Positions 38,895-47,116 of a stretch of DNA of 64,000 nucleotides are shown piece after piece (position 1 is the first letter of the stretch; every line of letters starts with the position of its first letter). The translations under genes were made by a program, and so were the position numbers. Origin of the DNA: Tritrichomonas musculus (Eukaryota > Parabasalia > Tritrichomonadida > Tritrichomonadidae); the NCBI GenBank assembly GCA_039105265.1, contig JAPFFF010000066.1:372001-436000 (forward strand), written 5' to 3'. The notes under the pieces were generated by a model. That model made no database searches, was not told the origin of the DNA, and worked only from the letters and a program-made list of their open reading frames with translations.

Positions 38895-41800
38895 CTAGTA
38901 TTCAAAATATTTTTCTCTCTTTCCTTCTTTATATGGTGTTGATATTCTTCTTTTGAATTCATTTAAGGTTGATACAGTCATATTTTTATTCATTTGGAAA
39001 CATGGTTGACCTTTTGTAAGATCAAATGTTTGTTGATTCCCTTCATATAAATATTTATATAATTTCATTGGATCATTATCAAATTCATTCTTATAAGCAT
39101 ATTTAATAGATTGTTCAGTTAATCCTTTCCCACGAGTCATATAATCAATTTCACCTGTAGAATCTTGTAACTTATCAATATACATCTTTTTCATCAAAAA
39201 GTATGATTCAATTGATTCTGGCATTTCTTTGTGACCATTTATTGTTGGAAAATCTGAATGGAATTGACCTAAATATTTACCTATGAGTTCTCGATTATAT
39301 TTTTCTTTATAAGCTTTTTGTAATTTTGGTAAATCATTTATTTCAATATGCATTGAATCAGTATCCTGATAATAAATATGGCAACCAATATCAAATGCAA
39401 GACACATCACTTCATTCATGATTCTTTTTGACATACTTAATACATGAATACCTAATAATGAAAAATTAAAATGTTTATCAATTGGTCTCAATATTCTAAC
39501 AGCATGCATATTATTTTGTAATTCAATATCTTCAACAATTTTGTTATAATTTTTGATCCAATAATTATCTAAAGTATCTTGATCATTAATGTATTTAAAA
39601 TCTTTTTCAATAGGTCTTTCAATGGTTTTACCATAACAACTATTCATAATTAATTTATATAAATTTTGTAAAGGATTGTCTTGACTTTTATATTCTAATC
39701 TTTTCTCAAATATTTTTTGAATTTCTTTTTGGATATGATATTCTCTTTTTCCAGGCCAATAATAACCTCTAATTAATTCGAAATCTATTTTTTGAAATTC
39801 AATGAGATCTTCTAAATAAATATTATCGACAATCATTTTGAAAGGTTTATCGAATTTATCATCATTAAGGTTACCATCTTTTGTTTTCTTAACGATTAAT
39901 GGAAATGGATAATGTTTATGAATTCCAGTAACTAAAATTTCTACTATATATGCACCTTGTTTTGATAAAAATTCATAATTTAATTCTGTTTTGGATATTA
40001 CTACTGGTTTTCCTTGAACGGTATATAATCTATGAATTGCTGAAGGATATAAACTAACTGCGTCAAAATCTGCTAATTTTTCAGTGATATGCCACTTTTT
40101 GTTATAAGCAGTCATACATCTACCTCCATAAACAGCATATGAACAAAATTTCCTAACAATTCCACCTACTGAATATAAATCATGACCATAATAAACTTTA
40201 TGATTAAATACATCATTAGCTAAAGAAGAAATTGAAATATATTTGAATGGATCGATTTTGAAATCTTGAATGAAACCTTGTCTAAATTTAACAAAACTTT
40301 CTCTTAATATTCGAACATCTTGATGACAATAAAATAATGCATATTTCCACATATCAAATTCATTATTACTTAAACGGCATCCCTTAATTTTGTTAATATT
40401 TGAACGAAATAATTGATAATCTTGTTCAGTCCATGTTTTATCTTCTTCTTTACCTGCTTCATTAATTTGACCTTTATTTGTTCTTAATCTTTCAAATGTA
40501 TAATATTTGTATGGGAAAATTTCTTTTTCACAAGGAATATTAAACATTAATGGTAGATTAGATAGCTTGCAAGAGAAAATTGGATAACTATCTTTAAATG
40601 TTATCTTTTTGTTCTCAAATTTCAAAGTCATATTAAAACATTGATTTCCTTTAATAATTGATGATAATATTTTTATATTTTGATTATTATTTTGTAAAAT
40701 CATTCTAATATCATAAGCCAAATTATGAAAATAACAAATTGAATCAGTAGGTAAATATTTCAATAGATTTATATTACATTTTTCACCTAAGAATTCTTTC
40801 TTAATTTTCCCATCTAATGAATGTAAACAACATAAGAATGGAATATGAATTTTTGAACTTGTATCAGATTCAAAATCACAAAACCAATAAGAAGTTTCTA
40901 CTTGTTTGATTATTTTTGTTTTTGGTTCAATTAATTTACAACAATATTCATCTTTATATTCTAATGTAGTATTTGAAATATCTTGATCAATTTCATTATA
41001 AAATATTGAATGTAATAAATGTTCTTGTGAATAATTAATTGGAATGAAATAATTTTTCTTAAATAATTCTCTAATCAAGTTTGAAGAAGTTATAAATGAT
41101 CTACCTTTTGTCCAATGATCTGTAATCCAATCTTTATTATATTTGTCTTCATCTAACTTTTCAATATTTTTGATATAATAATATGTAAATGGAGTCTTTT
41201 CTTCGATGAAATAATGTTTTTGATATACATTGAATTTATGAGTTCGTTCTGGTTCAGCTTTTTGTATACCCATATATGTTTTTCTTTTACCTTTATCCAT
41301 TGAACGTACAGATTGTTTTTGAGCAACAGAATTATCATCAATATAAGTTAAATTAAGATGAATATTAAATTCTTCACATAAATGATTAATACTACTTTGT
41401 GATAAATATCTATTTTGAATCCTTAATCTAATTTGATTTAATAATGATTCTGAATAATTTCCAGTTTGTTGTAAAGCATAAATGAAACAACAATCATTTA
41501 ATTCTTCTTTTATTTTCTTTGTCTTTTCATTAATTAAACTATCAAATATTTGTAATCGAACGAGGTAATCAATTAATACTTTTGGACAACCAGGTTTTAA
41601 TAAATATTTAAAGAATCCTCCATCGACTGTATTTTTATGTTTTGGATGTTTTAATATACTAAATTTGATTTGAGAAAATAATGAAAATTCAGGTAATCTT
41701 TGACCTTCTAAATCATATTCCCAACCTGGATTCTTTTCAATTTGATAAATGAAATTCTCTTCTGTTAAATTCTTTAATAATTCTTCATAAGTTTTTCCAT

Positions 41801-42245
41801 TTAAAGGTACAGAATGCCATTGACCTCCAACTGAATAAGATAATTTATATTTTTCTGTTGCAGCTAATTCACCTATTTCATTTTCAAATTTCTTTCTTAA
41901 GAATGGAAATAATTTCTTTCGACCATAATCATTTAATTGTTCAAAATTAATTCTCCAATCAGTTGGTGAATCATTTAACATTTTTATATAACCATCAACA
42001 ATTCTATCTTGATCATTTTCATTATTAATTTTCATGAATTGAATAAATGAATCATCTTTTGAATGAGGTCTAATTGAATTCTGAATATTTAAGAAATAAG
42101 GATCAGTTGTTCTTTTTGGTTCATATTCATTTGATTTTGGCTCAGGAGGTGGAACTAATTTTCTCAATGGTACATTTTGCTCACTAACGGGCATTAATTT
42201 TCTCAAAGGTACATTTGGTGGTGCATTTGCAATTATTTCTTTCAA
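38895..42245 (-). CDS. Protein-primed DNA polymerase B (pPolB)
   Basis: The 1116-aa replicase copies the linear element from a protein primer. Exonuclease motifs: Exo I CDFES (456-460), Exo II FHNLAYDIRMI (507-517), Exo III YCHQDVRIL (639-647). Polymerase motifs: A DFDAVSLYPSAI (726-737), B KLIMNSCYGKT (864-874), C YYQDTDS (958-964). The ~450-residue N-terminal extension begins with two NVPLRKL(M/V)P repeats. It contains a CCFIYALQQTGN segment (252-263) and a later HYFIEE (344-349), a Cys/His pairing typical of Polinton polymerases in protists that may be an inactive or active OTU-like protease fold (inference). The start overlaps the end of the 108-aa gene by 4 nt (ATGA), suggesting coupled expression from the CGGTTTTGACA box at 42601. 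Confidence 0.95.
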   Translation of the reverse strand: MKEIIANAPPNVPLRKLMPVSEQNVPLRKLVPPPEPKSNEYEPKRTTDPYFLNIQNSIRPHSKDDSFIQFMKINNENDQDRIVDGYIKMLNDSPTDWRINFEQLNDYGRKKLFPFLRKKFENEIGELAATEKYKLSYSVGGQWHSVPLNGKTYEELLKNLTEENFIYQIEKNPGWEYDLEGQRLPEFSLFSQIKFSILKHPKHKNTVDGGFFKYLLKPGCPKVLIDYLVRLQIFDSLINEKTKKIKEELNDCCFIYALQQTGNYSESLLNQIRLRIQNRYLSQSSINHLCEEFNIHLNLTYIDDNSVAQKQSVRSMDKGKRKTYMGIQKAEPERTHKFNVYQKHYFIEEKTPFTYYYIKNIEKLDEDKYNKDWITDHWTKGRSFITSSNLIRELFKKNYFIPINYSQEHLLHSIFYNEIDQDISNTTLEYKDEYCCKLIEPKTKIIKQVETSYWFCDFESDTSSKIHIPFLCCLHSLDGKIKKEFLGEKCNINLLKYLPTDSICYFHNLAYDIRMILQNNNQNIKILSSIIKGNQCFNMTLKFENKKITFKDSYPIFSCKLSNLPLMFNIPCEKEIFPYKYYTFERLRTNKGQINEAGKEEDKTWTEQDYQLFRSNINKIKGCRLSNNEFDMWKYALFYCHQDVRILRESFVKFRQGFIQDFKIDPFKYISISSLANDVFNHKVYYGHDLYSVGGIVRKFCSYAVYGGRCMTAYNKKWHITEKLADFDAVSLYPSAIHRLYTVQGKPVVISKTELNYEFLSKQGAYIVEILVTGIHKHYPFPLIVKKTKDGNLNDDKFDKPFKMIVDNIYLEDLIEFQKIDFELIRGYYWPGKREYHIQKEIQKIFEKRLEYKSQDNPLQNLYKLIMNSCYGKTIERPIEKDFKYINDQDTLDNYWIKNYNKIVEDIELQNNMHAVRILRPIDKHFNFSLLGIHVLSMSKRIMNEVMCLAFDIGCHIYYQDTDSMHIEINDLPKLQKAYKEKYNRELIGKYLGQFHSDFPTINGHKEMPESIESYFLMKKMYIDKLQDSTGEIDYMTRGKGLTEQSIKYAYKNEFDNDPMKLYKYLYEGNQQTFDLTKGQPCFQMNKNMTVSTLNEFKRRISTPYKEGKREKYFEY

Positions 42246-42568
42246 TGATGTTTTTTCTGGCTCACTGACATTCGCACTAGGTGGGGGTTCAGTAAATTCT
42301 TTTTCTGGACTTTTGGTTCTGGAGGTTGATTTAAATATTGAGGGAGATTTGAATGAGTTAAACCTTTAACGAACCAAAATATTGAATCCCCATTCAATTT
42401 TCCATCGTAACCATTTTCTTTAACTTTTTGTATAATATACTCATTTAATATTTCTTTACTCCGATCCCCATTCTTTTTAGAGAATTCTTTAAACGTTTCT
42501 TTACCATTCGTTAAGAGATTATAAATCTCCATTAATCTGTTAGGATTCGCTCTAATAGTTGTTGTCAT
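42242..42568 (-). CDS. Polinton hypothetical protein upstream of pPolB, 108 aa
   Basis: Not recognised. It is a helical, basic protein (NRLMEIYNLLTNGKETFKEF, KEILNEYIIQKVKENGYDG) ending in a His-rich tail. Its stop overlaps the pPolB start by 4 nt. A terminal-protein or primer role next to the polymerase would be attractive, but nothing in the sequence demonstrates it. Early-type box at 42601-42611. Confidence 0.5.
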   Translation of the reverse strand: MTTTIRANPNRLMEIYNLLTNGKETFKEFSKKNGDRSKEILNEYIIQKVKENGYDGKLNGDSIFWFVKGLTHSNLPQYLNQPPEPKVQKKNLLNPHLVRMSVSQKKHH

Positions 42569-42600
42569 GTTAACTTTCTTTTACAATAAAAATAATGGTC

Positions 42601-42611
42601 TGTCAAAACCG
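42601..42611 (-). promoter_or_regulatory. CGGTTTTGACA box for the 42568/pPolB pair
   Basis: CGGTTTTGACA on the minus strand, then GACCATTATTTTTATTG before the ATG at 42568. Confidence 0.7.
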
Positions 42612-42630
42612 TTAATTAAAAAGAAAATGT

Positions 42631-42891
42631 TTATTTAGGTCGAGTTAATTGAAGAACGAAAACGTCTTTTATTAATTGTTCGATTTGAACACCACGTTCA
42701 GCAACTTTTCGATCAATTCTTTGGACAGAACTTTCTAAACGTTCCAATCTTGAAGTTAATTCATCAAGTTGAGAATTTATTTTTTGCATGAGAACTTTCG
42801 TTATATTCAAATCATTTCGAACATTCGATAGAAAATCTCTTGTTTGATCATCAATCTTTTTCTTCTCTTCGAAAAAGTCAGGTTCACTCAT
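42631..42891 (-). CDS. Coiled-coil protein, 86 aa
   Basis: Residues ~25-80 form a continuous heptad coiled coil (LMQKINSQLDELTSRLERL, ESSVQRIDRKVAERGVQIEQL). No other domain is seen. Leader: CGGTTTTGACACTTCATTATTTTTAA with the initiator TCATTATT just before the ATG. Confidence 0.6.
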   Translation of the reverse strand: MSEPDFFEEKKKIDDQTRDFLSNVRNDLNITKVLMQKINSQLDELTSRLERLESSVQRIDRKVAERGVQIEQLIKDVFVLQLTRPK

Positions 42892-42906
42892 TTAAAAATA
42901 ATGAAG

Positions 42907-42917
42907 TGTCAAAACCG
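42907..42917 (-). promoter_or_regulatory. CGGTTTTGACA box for the 42891 gene
   Basis: CGGTTTTGACA then ACTTCATTATTT and ATG on the minus strand. Confidence 0.75.
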
Positions 42918-42927
42918 TTTTTATATC

Positions 42928-43635
42928 TCATTCCTGATAATGACTAATATATTCATCTATTAACCTCTTTAATTTATCTAAACATGTTTTTGAAGCAGTA
43001 ATGATAGAACTATAAATTGAAACATCATTTGTACCAAAATTCTTACGAATAATATCTTTTATATCTCTATTTGGTGTCATAGCTATTGGCATATTATCTT
43101 TGAAATACCATTGATTTTTTTCTTTTGGTTTGATATCACGATAATAATCTTTATGACGTTTGACTAAATGTAATTTAACTTTTTCTGGATTATCTTTTAA
43201 TTCTTCTAACCAAATTAAGAATTTATAATCATATTCTCTATTTTTAGGTACTAATCTTGGTTTTTGTTCTTGTCTTTGTTTTTCAAAATACTCATCTAAT
43301 AATTTTAGAACAAAGAATGAATAAGTAGGTGAAGCCCAAATTGCTATATGATTTACTAATAATTTATGAATATAAATTCCTTTCAAATTATTCGGTAAAT
43401 TTGGTCGATTTTCTAATAACTTTTGGTCGGGCGGAATTCCGACTGACTCAGAAATAAATTGAAATAACTCCTTTGTTTGTTTATTTTCATTCCAATGCTT
43501 AATTTTCTTTGTTGATTGACAAGCACTAATTATACTATTTGCTTGAAACATATTATCTTTCTTTGAACGTATAATCCGCAAATGTTCATTATATTGTAAC
43601 CATTCATAATTTTCATTTATTGGCTCTACTATCAT
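42928..43635 (-). CDS. KilA-N domain protein
   Basis: Residues ~15-115 match the KilA-N/APSES-like DNA-binding fold: LRIIRSKKDNMFQANSII at the start, a W near 49 (KHWNENKQTKELFQFI), and the signature LKGIYIHKLLVNHIAIWAS then PTYSFFVLKLLDEYF. KilA-N proteins are common in NCLDV and large phages as DNA-binding regulators. The C-terminal ~110 residues are basic/helical and unassigned. The CGGTTTTGACA box is not seen in front of it; its leader is an A-rich run (TTTTTGTTTTTGTAAG on the plus strand). Confidence 0.8.
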   Translation of the reverse strand: MIVEPINENYEWLQYNEHLRIIRSKKDNMFQANSIISACQSTKKIKHWNENKQTKELFQFISESVGIPPDQKLLENRPNLPNNLKGIYIHKLLVNHIAIWASPTYSFFVLKLLDEYFEKQRQEQKPRLVPKNREYDYKFLIWLEELKDNPEKVKLHLVKRHKDYYRDIKPKEKNQWYFKDNMPIAMTPNRDIKDIIRKNFGTNDVSIYSSIITASKTCLDKLKRLIDEYISHYQE

Positions 43636-43683
43636 TTTTGTTTTTGTAAGAGGATAAAAAAATAAAAAGATAAATTAAATTTA

Positions 43684-44061
43684 TTAATCTTCATCATCCA
43701 TTAGAAATTTTTGAAAAGAACTTATTTCAGCTATTAAAGCTCTTTTTTGAACTTTGTATTGATCAAAACTATCTTGATATTCTTTCCATGCTGATTTCTC
43801 TTCTGTCTCAAGTTCAGTTTTTATTTTTTCATGATCTTCAATAATTGAATCAATTTGTATATCTTCGAAATCTCTTTTGAGTTTATATAAGTTGTGTAAA
43901 TCTTCACCATTATACCGTTGACAAAAAGAAATATCTTTCTCTTTTACTTTTGCTTCAGCCAAACGATTCATAGCATCATAGAATTCACTCATTGATTTTT
44001 TGAGTTTATCTTTCTTGTCCTCTATTAAATTTTGAAATACTACTTGAGGAACTCTCTTCAT
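43684..44061 (-). CDS. Coiled-coil protein, 125 aa
   Basis: The frame opens at 44091, but those first ten codons contain the CGGTTTTGACA box and the initiator TCACTTTTT. The ATG at 44061 (MKRVPQVVFQNL) is therefore the likely start. The protein is charged and helical throughout (LKKSMSEFYDAMNRLAEAKVK, LKRDFEDIQIDSIIEDHEKI, TEEKSAWKEYQDSFDQY). Family not recognised; it belongs to the set of small coiled-coil genes in the right half of the element. Confidence 0.6.
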   Translation of the reverse strand: MKRVPQVVFQNLIEDKKDKLKKSMSEFYDAMNRLAEAKVKEKDISFCQRYNGEDLHNLYKLKRDFEDIQIDSIIEDHEKIKTELETEEKSAWKEYQDSFDQYKVQKRALIAEISSFQKFLMDDED

Positions 44062-44072
44062 AAAAAGTGAAG

Positions 44073-44095
44073 TGTCAAAACCGTTATTCATTTTT
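44073..44095. promoter_or_regulatory. Shared divergent promoter: box plus Inr
   Basis: TGTCAAAACCG (44073-44083) reads as CGGTTTTGACA toward the 44061 gene, with TCACTTTTT next to that ATG. In the plus direction the TCATTTTTTTAA at 44088 leads into the ATG at 44100. One box may thus serve both genes. Confidence 0.65.
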
Positions 44096-44099
44096 TTAA

Positions 44100-44387
44100 A
44101 TGTTGCCTACTCATAGTTTGAATCTACTCAAAGAAAATTTGAATAGTTCAATTGATGAATTAATTAGACAAATACATAGTGTTGAAGAATTTGAAATAGA
44201 GATTCTGTCATTAAAGAATGATCCTGATTATGAAAGTTTCCTAGAGGAATTAGAGAAAGAGAAACAAAAATATGAATCCAAAAAAGCTGAAGTAATTCAA
44301 AACACTCAAACCTTAATCAACTTCATCGAACAAAAAAAATCAACCACACCGAAAAAAATAAAATTATCAGTCATATTGAAAGAGTAA
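44100..44387 (+). CDS. Coiled-coil protein, 95 aa
   Basis: A helical, charged protein (SSIDELIRQIHSVEEFEIEI, LEELEKEKQKYESKKAEVIQN) ending in a basic tail (TTPKKIKLSV). It is divergent from the 44061 gene over a shared promoter. Family not recognised. Confidence 0.55.
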   Translation: MLPTHSLNLLKENLNSSIDELIRQIHSVEEFEIEILSLKNDPDYESFLEELEKEKQKYESKKAEVIQNTQTLINFIEQKKSTTPKKIKLSVILKE

Positions 44388-44405
44388 AAATTATTTTTTC
44401 TTTAT

Positions 44406-44777
44406 TTAACCTTTGTTAATGAATTTATTAAGTTCGATCAATTTTGGTTCTAATTCATTTTTGTCAGTCATGTGAACGAAAATATCCAAAACTTCACGCA
44501 TTTTGAGAATGAGAGCTTTGCGATAATTTCGAACTTTCTTTTCGAATTTGAGATGATATTCAAGAGTTTCTTGAAGACATGAACTCATTGCTTGATAATC
44601 TTCCACTGTCCTATCCAAGCTGCGAATTTCCAGTTTTAAATGAGCATTATGACGTTTTGCGTCATCTATGTAATCAGTTATGGACTCTTTTGGATCGTCT
44701 TCTTCCTCTTCTTTTTCCATTTCTTTCACAGTCTCATCAATATCTTCTTTTGAATAGTCACCGTACCAAGACTTCAT
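44406..44777 (-). CDS. Coiled-coil protein, 123 aa
   Basis: The frame opens at 44819, but that prefix contains the promoter text (GCGGTTAAAACGGTTATGTC, then ACCATTTTTTATTA); the ATG at 44777 (MKSWYGDYSKEDI) is preferred. It is acidic at the N-terminus and coiled-coil in the rest (HNAHLKLEIRSLDRTVEDYQ, CLQETLEYHLKFEKKVRNY). Family not recognised. Head-to-head with the surface-type gene at 44829. Confidence 0.55.
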   Translation of the reverse strand: MKSWYGDYSKEDIDETVKEMEKEEEEDDPKESITDYIDDAKRHNAHLKLEIRSLDRTVEDYQAMSSCLQETLEYHLKFEKKVRNYRKALILKMREVLDIFVHMTDKNELEPKLIELNKFINKG

Positions 44778-44828
44778 TAATAAAAAATGGTCTGACATAA
44801 CCGTTTTAACCGCTTTCATTTTTATTAA

Positions 44829-45818
44829 ATGTTCGTTATCTTTTTGATACTCATTAATCGCCCATCAATTGAAGGAATACCTGATGATGCTGAATGGATT
44901 TCTTGTTTTGATTGGGAAATTGTTAATGGAGAATGGAAATCAGTTATACCAAATGATGACTTATCATGTTGGACAAATTATGCAACAACAAACAATTTAA
45001 CACTTAAACAATCATTTACTGCCAGGAAATTTTGGATCATTGGAAAAATTTCTACCCGTCATGATGAGGCCGAACTTTTATGGAATTCTCAAAAATATCT
45101 CATCAATGAATATTCCAACGTTGAACAAGATTGGATAATTGTTTTTGAATCAAATGAATTTCCCCTAATGCTAACAAATATTATTATTAATGTTCAACAA
45201 CATAGAAGCATCCAATTTCGAGGTATTGCATATTTAAGACAGGAATCTTTATCTCCATCAATTGAAGGAATACCTGATAATGCTGAATATATTCCATGTA
45301 ATGACTGGGAAATTGTAAGTGGAAATTGGTTAGATAAAGATGATGATCCATCAAATGTGAACAATCCATATCATAGATGTTTTGTTTCTGGTTCTTCAGA
45401 AGGAGTCAAAAAGATAACATTTTATGGTTCTAAATTTTGGATAATTGTTATGAATTCAAATTCTTTTTACCAAGGTGATCTTTTATGGAATTCAGAACAT
45501 TATCTCTTTCCTGAAAAAATGTTACCAAATAATAAACCTTTTTTGATTGCTTATGAATCACCAACATTCTCACCAATTGATACAACATTATTAATTACTA
45601 TTCAACATAATGAAATCGGATTACGTGGGTTATTCTATCTCAAAGATCCTCCAATTCAAACACCATCACGTTCACCAACATTTAGCCCATCATTTTCACC
45701 ATCACGTTCACCATCAATTTCACCATCATTTCGCCCCATCACGTTCACCAACATTCCGCCCATCTCTTTCACCAACATTCCACCCATCATTTTCACCATC
45801 ACGTTCACCAACATTTAG
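44829..45818 (+). CDS. Secreted/surface-type ORF with two repeats, 329 aa
   Basis: The short hydrophobic N-terminus (MFVIFLILIN) looks like part of a signal peptide. Two repeats of about 135 aa follow, each beginning SIEGIPD(D/N)AE and containing C..WEIV.G.W, an (A/G)(R/S)KFWII strand, LLWNS and a closing I(T/Q)..RGI/LFYL-type strand. They look like beta-sandwich lectin- or adhesin-like domains. After the second repeat comes Ser/Pro-rich text (SRSPTFSPSFSPS). It overlaps the Ser/Pro and membrane ORF at 45610. Expression would start from TCATTTTTATTAA just before the ATG. It is likely a surface or attachment protein; the gene is counted among the broken ones. Confidence 0.5.
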   Translation: MFVIFLILINRPSIEGIPDDAEWISCFDWEIVNGEWKSVIPNDDLSCWTNYATTNNLTLKQSFTARKFWIIGKISTRHDEAELLWNSQKYLINEYSNVEQDWIIVFESNEFPLMLTNIIINVQQHRSIQFRGIAYLRQESLSPSIEGIPDNAEYIPCNDWEIVSGNWLDKDDDPSNVNNPYHRCFVSGSSEGVKKITFYGSKFWIIVMNSNSFYQGDLLWNSEHYLFPEKMLPNNKPFLIAYESPTFSPIDTTLLITIQHNEIGLRGLFYLKDPPIQTPSRSPTFSPSFSPSRSPSISPSFRPITFTNIPPISFTNIPPIIFTITFTNI

Positions 45819-46107
45819 CCCATCTTTTTCACCATCACTTTATTCACCATCTTTATCTCCATCACGTTCGCCATCTTTTCAATTCACTATATCAGATCAA
45901 TTCTCTGAATCCTATTTTTTCAATTTCTCATATCAATTCTCTCCATCAGATATTGAACAAAAGAATGTATCAAAAATAATAGGTTTATCTGTATCTATTC
46001 CATTACTAATTCTCATGATTCTTGCTCTTGGAATTATCTTTTACAAAAATCAAACCAAATTTCAAACTGAAAATTTTCATTCAGACTCTGACTCAGTTGG
46101 ACTTTAA
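45610..46107 (+). CDS. Ser/Pro-repeat and transmembrane ORF, 165 aa
   Basis: Holds many SPS(R/F)SP(T/S)F-type repeats (residues ~40-90), then an aromatic stretch and one transmembrane helix (IIGLSVSIPLLILMILALG, then IIFYKN) with a short cytoplasmic-like tail ending DSDSVGL. The stalk-plus-anchor layout is that of a cell-surface glycoprotein. It overlaps the end of the preceding ORF; the two were not merged here. Confidence 0.45.
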   Translation: MKSDYVGYSISKILQFKHHHVHQHLAHHFHHHVHHQFHHHFAPSRSPTFRPSLSPTFHPSFSPSRSPTFSPSFSPSLYSPSLSPSRSPSFQFTISDQFSESYFFNFSYQFSPSDIEQKNVSKIIGLSVSIPLLILMILALGIIFYKNQTKFQTENFHSDSDSVGL

Positions 46108-46143
46108 AAAAATTAAATAAACAAATTTAATCTTTTTTATTTA

Positions 46144-46404
46144 TTAAGGAGTAGTTAAAATTTTCTCTCTTGAATTGTAGATTTGAATCTTATTAAAGAA
46201 ATCATGTTCAATCATTGTTGTGAAAACAAATGGTGTGTTATGAACTTCTTTCTTAAATCGATCAAGATTGTTATTTTCAAGATCATTGATCATAACATTT
46301 AATTTGAACATGAAAAATAACTTTAAATGTCGGAAATCAGACACGATATCATTTTTGAACAATTTTCTAAATTCTAATTCAAGGTCTTGTTCAGTAACAG
46401 TCAT
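46144..46404 (-). CDS. Polinton hypothetical protein, 86 aa
   Basis: Not recognised. A helical protein (DLELEFRKLFKNDIVSDFRHL, KLNVMINDLENNNLDRFKKE) with an aromatic middle. Upstream text AACCGTTTTTTAACCGCTTTCATTTTTATTT matches the promoter of the 44829 gene closely, with Inr TCATTTTTAT, so this is a variant of the early-type module. Confidence 0.5.
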   Translation of the reverse strand: MTVTEQDLELEFRKLFKNDIVSDFRHLKLFFMFKLNVMINDLENNNLDRFKKEVHNTPFVFTTMIEHDFFNKIQIYNSREKILTTP

Positions 46405-46417
46405 AAATAAAAATGAA

Positions 46418-46438
46418 AGCGGTTAAAAAACGGTTATG
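46418..46438 (-). promoter_or_regulatory. Variant promoter (AACCG pair plus Inr) for the 46404 gene
   Basis: On the minus strand ACCGTTTTTTAACCGC precedes TTTCATTTTTATTT and ATG; the same pairing (ACCGTTTTAACCGC) lies at 44799-44813 before the 44829 gene. Confidence 0.55.
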
Positions 46439-46439
46439 T

Positions 46440-46703
46440 TTATTTATTCTTTAACGTTTCTTCCAATTTTCGGAAATTCTCTCTGTTGGAAGTTGCTAAA
46501 ATCCCAACTGTTATTAGTAAAGAATGTAATTGTTCTTGTCTCTCTGGACGAGAATCATTTTTTAAATCAATTTCTTGATCAAAGAATTCCTCAGTCATTT
46601 TGATCATTTGATCACAAGTTTTTTCAATTTCACCTCTAGTGAATTTTAACAAATTTATTAATTCTTTTTGTTTTTCACTAGGTAAACTTTGTTGGCCCTG
46701 CAT
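46440..46703 (-). CDS. Helical Polinton protein, 87 aa
   Basis: Not recognised. Charged helices (SEKQKELINLLKFTRGEIEKT, CDQMIKMTEEFFDQEIDLK, NRENFRKLEETLKNK) suggest a small coiled-coil protein. Leader AAAAAGTTTATTTTTTTAA before the ATG; no CGGTTTTGACA box found. Confidence 0.5.
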   Translation of the reverse strand: MQGQQSLPSEKQKELINLLKFTRGEIEKTCDQMIKMTEEFFDQEIDLKNDSRPERQEQLHSLLITVGILATSNRENFRKLEETLKNK

Positions 46704-46737
46704 TTAAAAAAATAAACTTTTTGAATGAATTGACTTT

Positions 46738-46956
46738 TTATTCAAAATTTTCAATTTGATTATTCAAGTTCCAGACATGTCCCCAATATAATTCTTTTAT
46801 TTTTCTAAGTTCATCGAGTTTTTTGTTTGTCTCAGGCGTACTTTCTCCTTTGAGTAATTGATCATATTCATCAGAATTTTTCTTCCATTGTTTCCAAGTC
46901 AAATCTCTTCTTTTCTTTAATTCTTCATATTCGGTTTTGTTAAATTCGTCTATCAT
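46738..46956 (-). CDS. Coiled-coil protein, 72 aa
   Basis: A charged helical protein (EYEELKKRRDLTWKQWKKN, TNKKLDELRKIKELYWGHV, WNLNNQIENFE). Its layout resembles the coiled-coil family at 49.6-51.2 kb. The start overlaps the end of the 47-aa ORF. Confidence 0.5.
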   Translation of the reverse strand: MIDEFNKTEYEELKKRRDLTWKQWKKNSDEYDQLLKGESTPETNKKLDELRKIKELYWGHVWNLNNQIENFE

Positions 46957-47083
46957 CCCATGAAATATTGAGATTTTTGTTAATCTTTTTGAGATGAGAT
47001 TCTATTTTTTCCAATTCTGAAGAACATGGACAATTGTAAACAGAAACATATTCACCATACATTAACATTAATAAAAGAAACAT
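46940..47083 (-). CDS. Very small ORF with hydrophobic N-terminus, 47 aa
   Basis: MFLLLMLMYGEYVSVYNCPC then SSELEKIESHLKKINKNLN. The N-terminus could be a signal or anchor and the rest a short helix. It overlaps the start of the 46956 gene by 17 nt. Its leader (AAAAAGTTCATTTTTATAA before the ATG) has the Inr TCATTTTTAT, which supports expression. Confidence 0.45.
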   Translation of the reverse strand: MFLLLMLMYGEYVSVYNCPCSSELEKIESHLKKINKNLNISWDDRRI

Positions 47084-47116
47084 TTATAAAAATGAACTTT
47101 TTGAATTAAATTTTTA

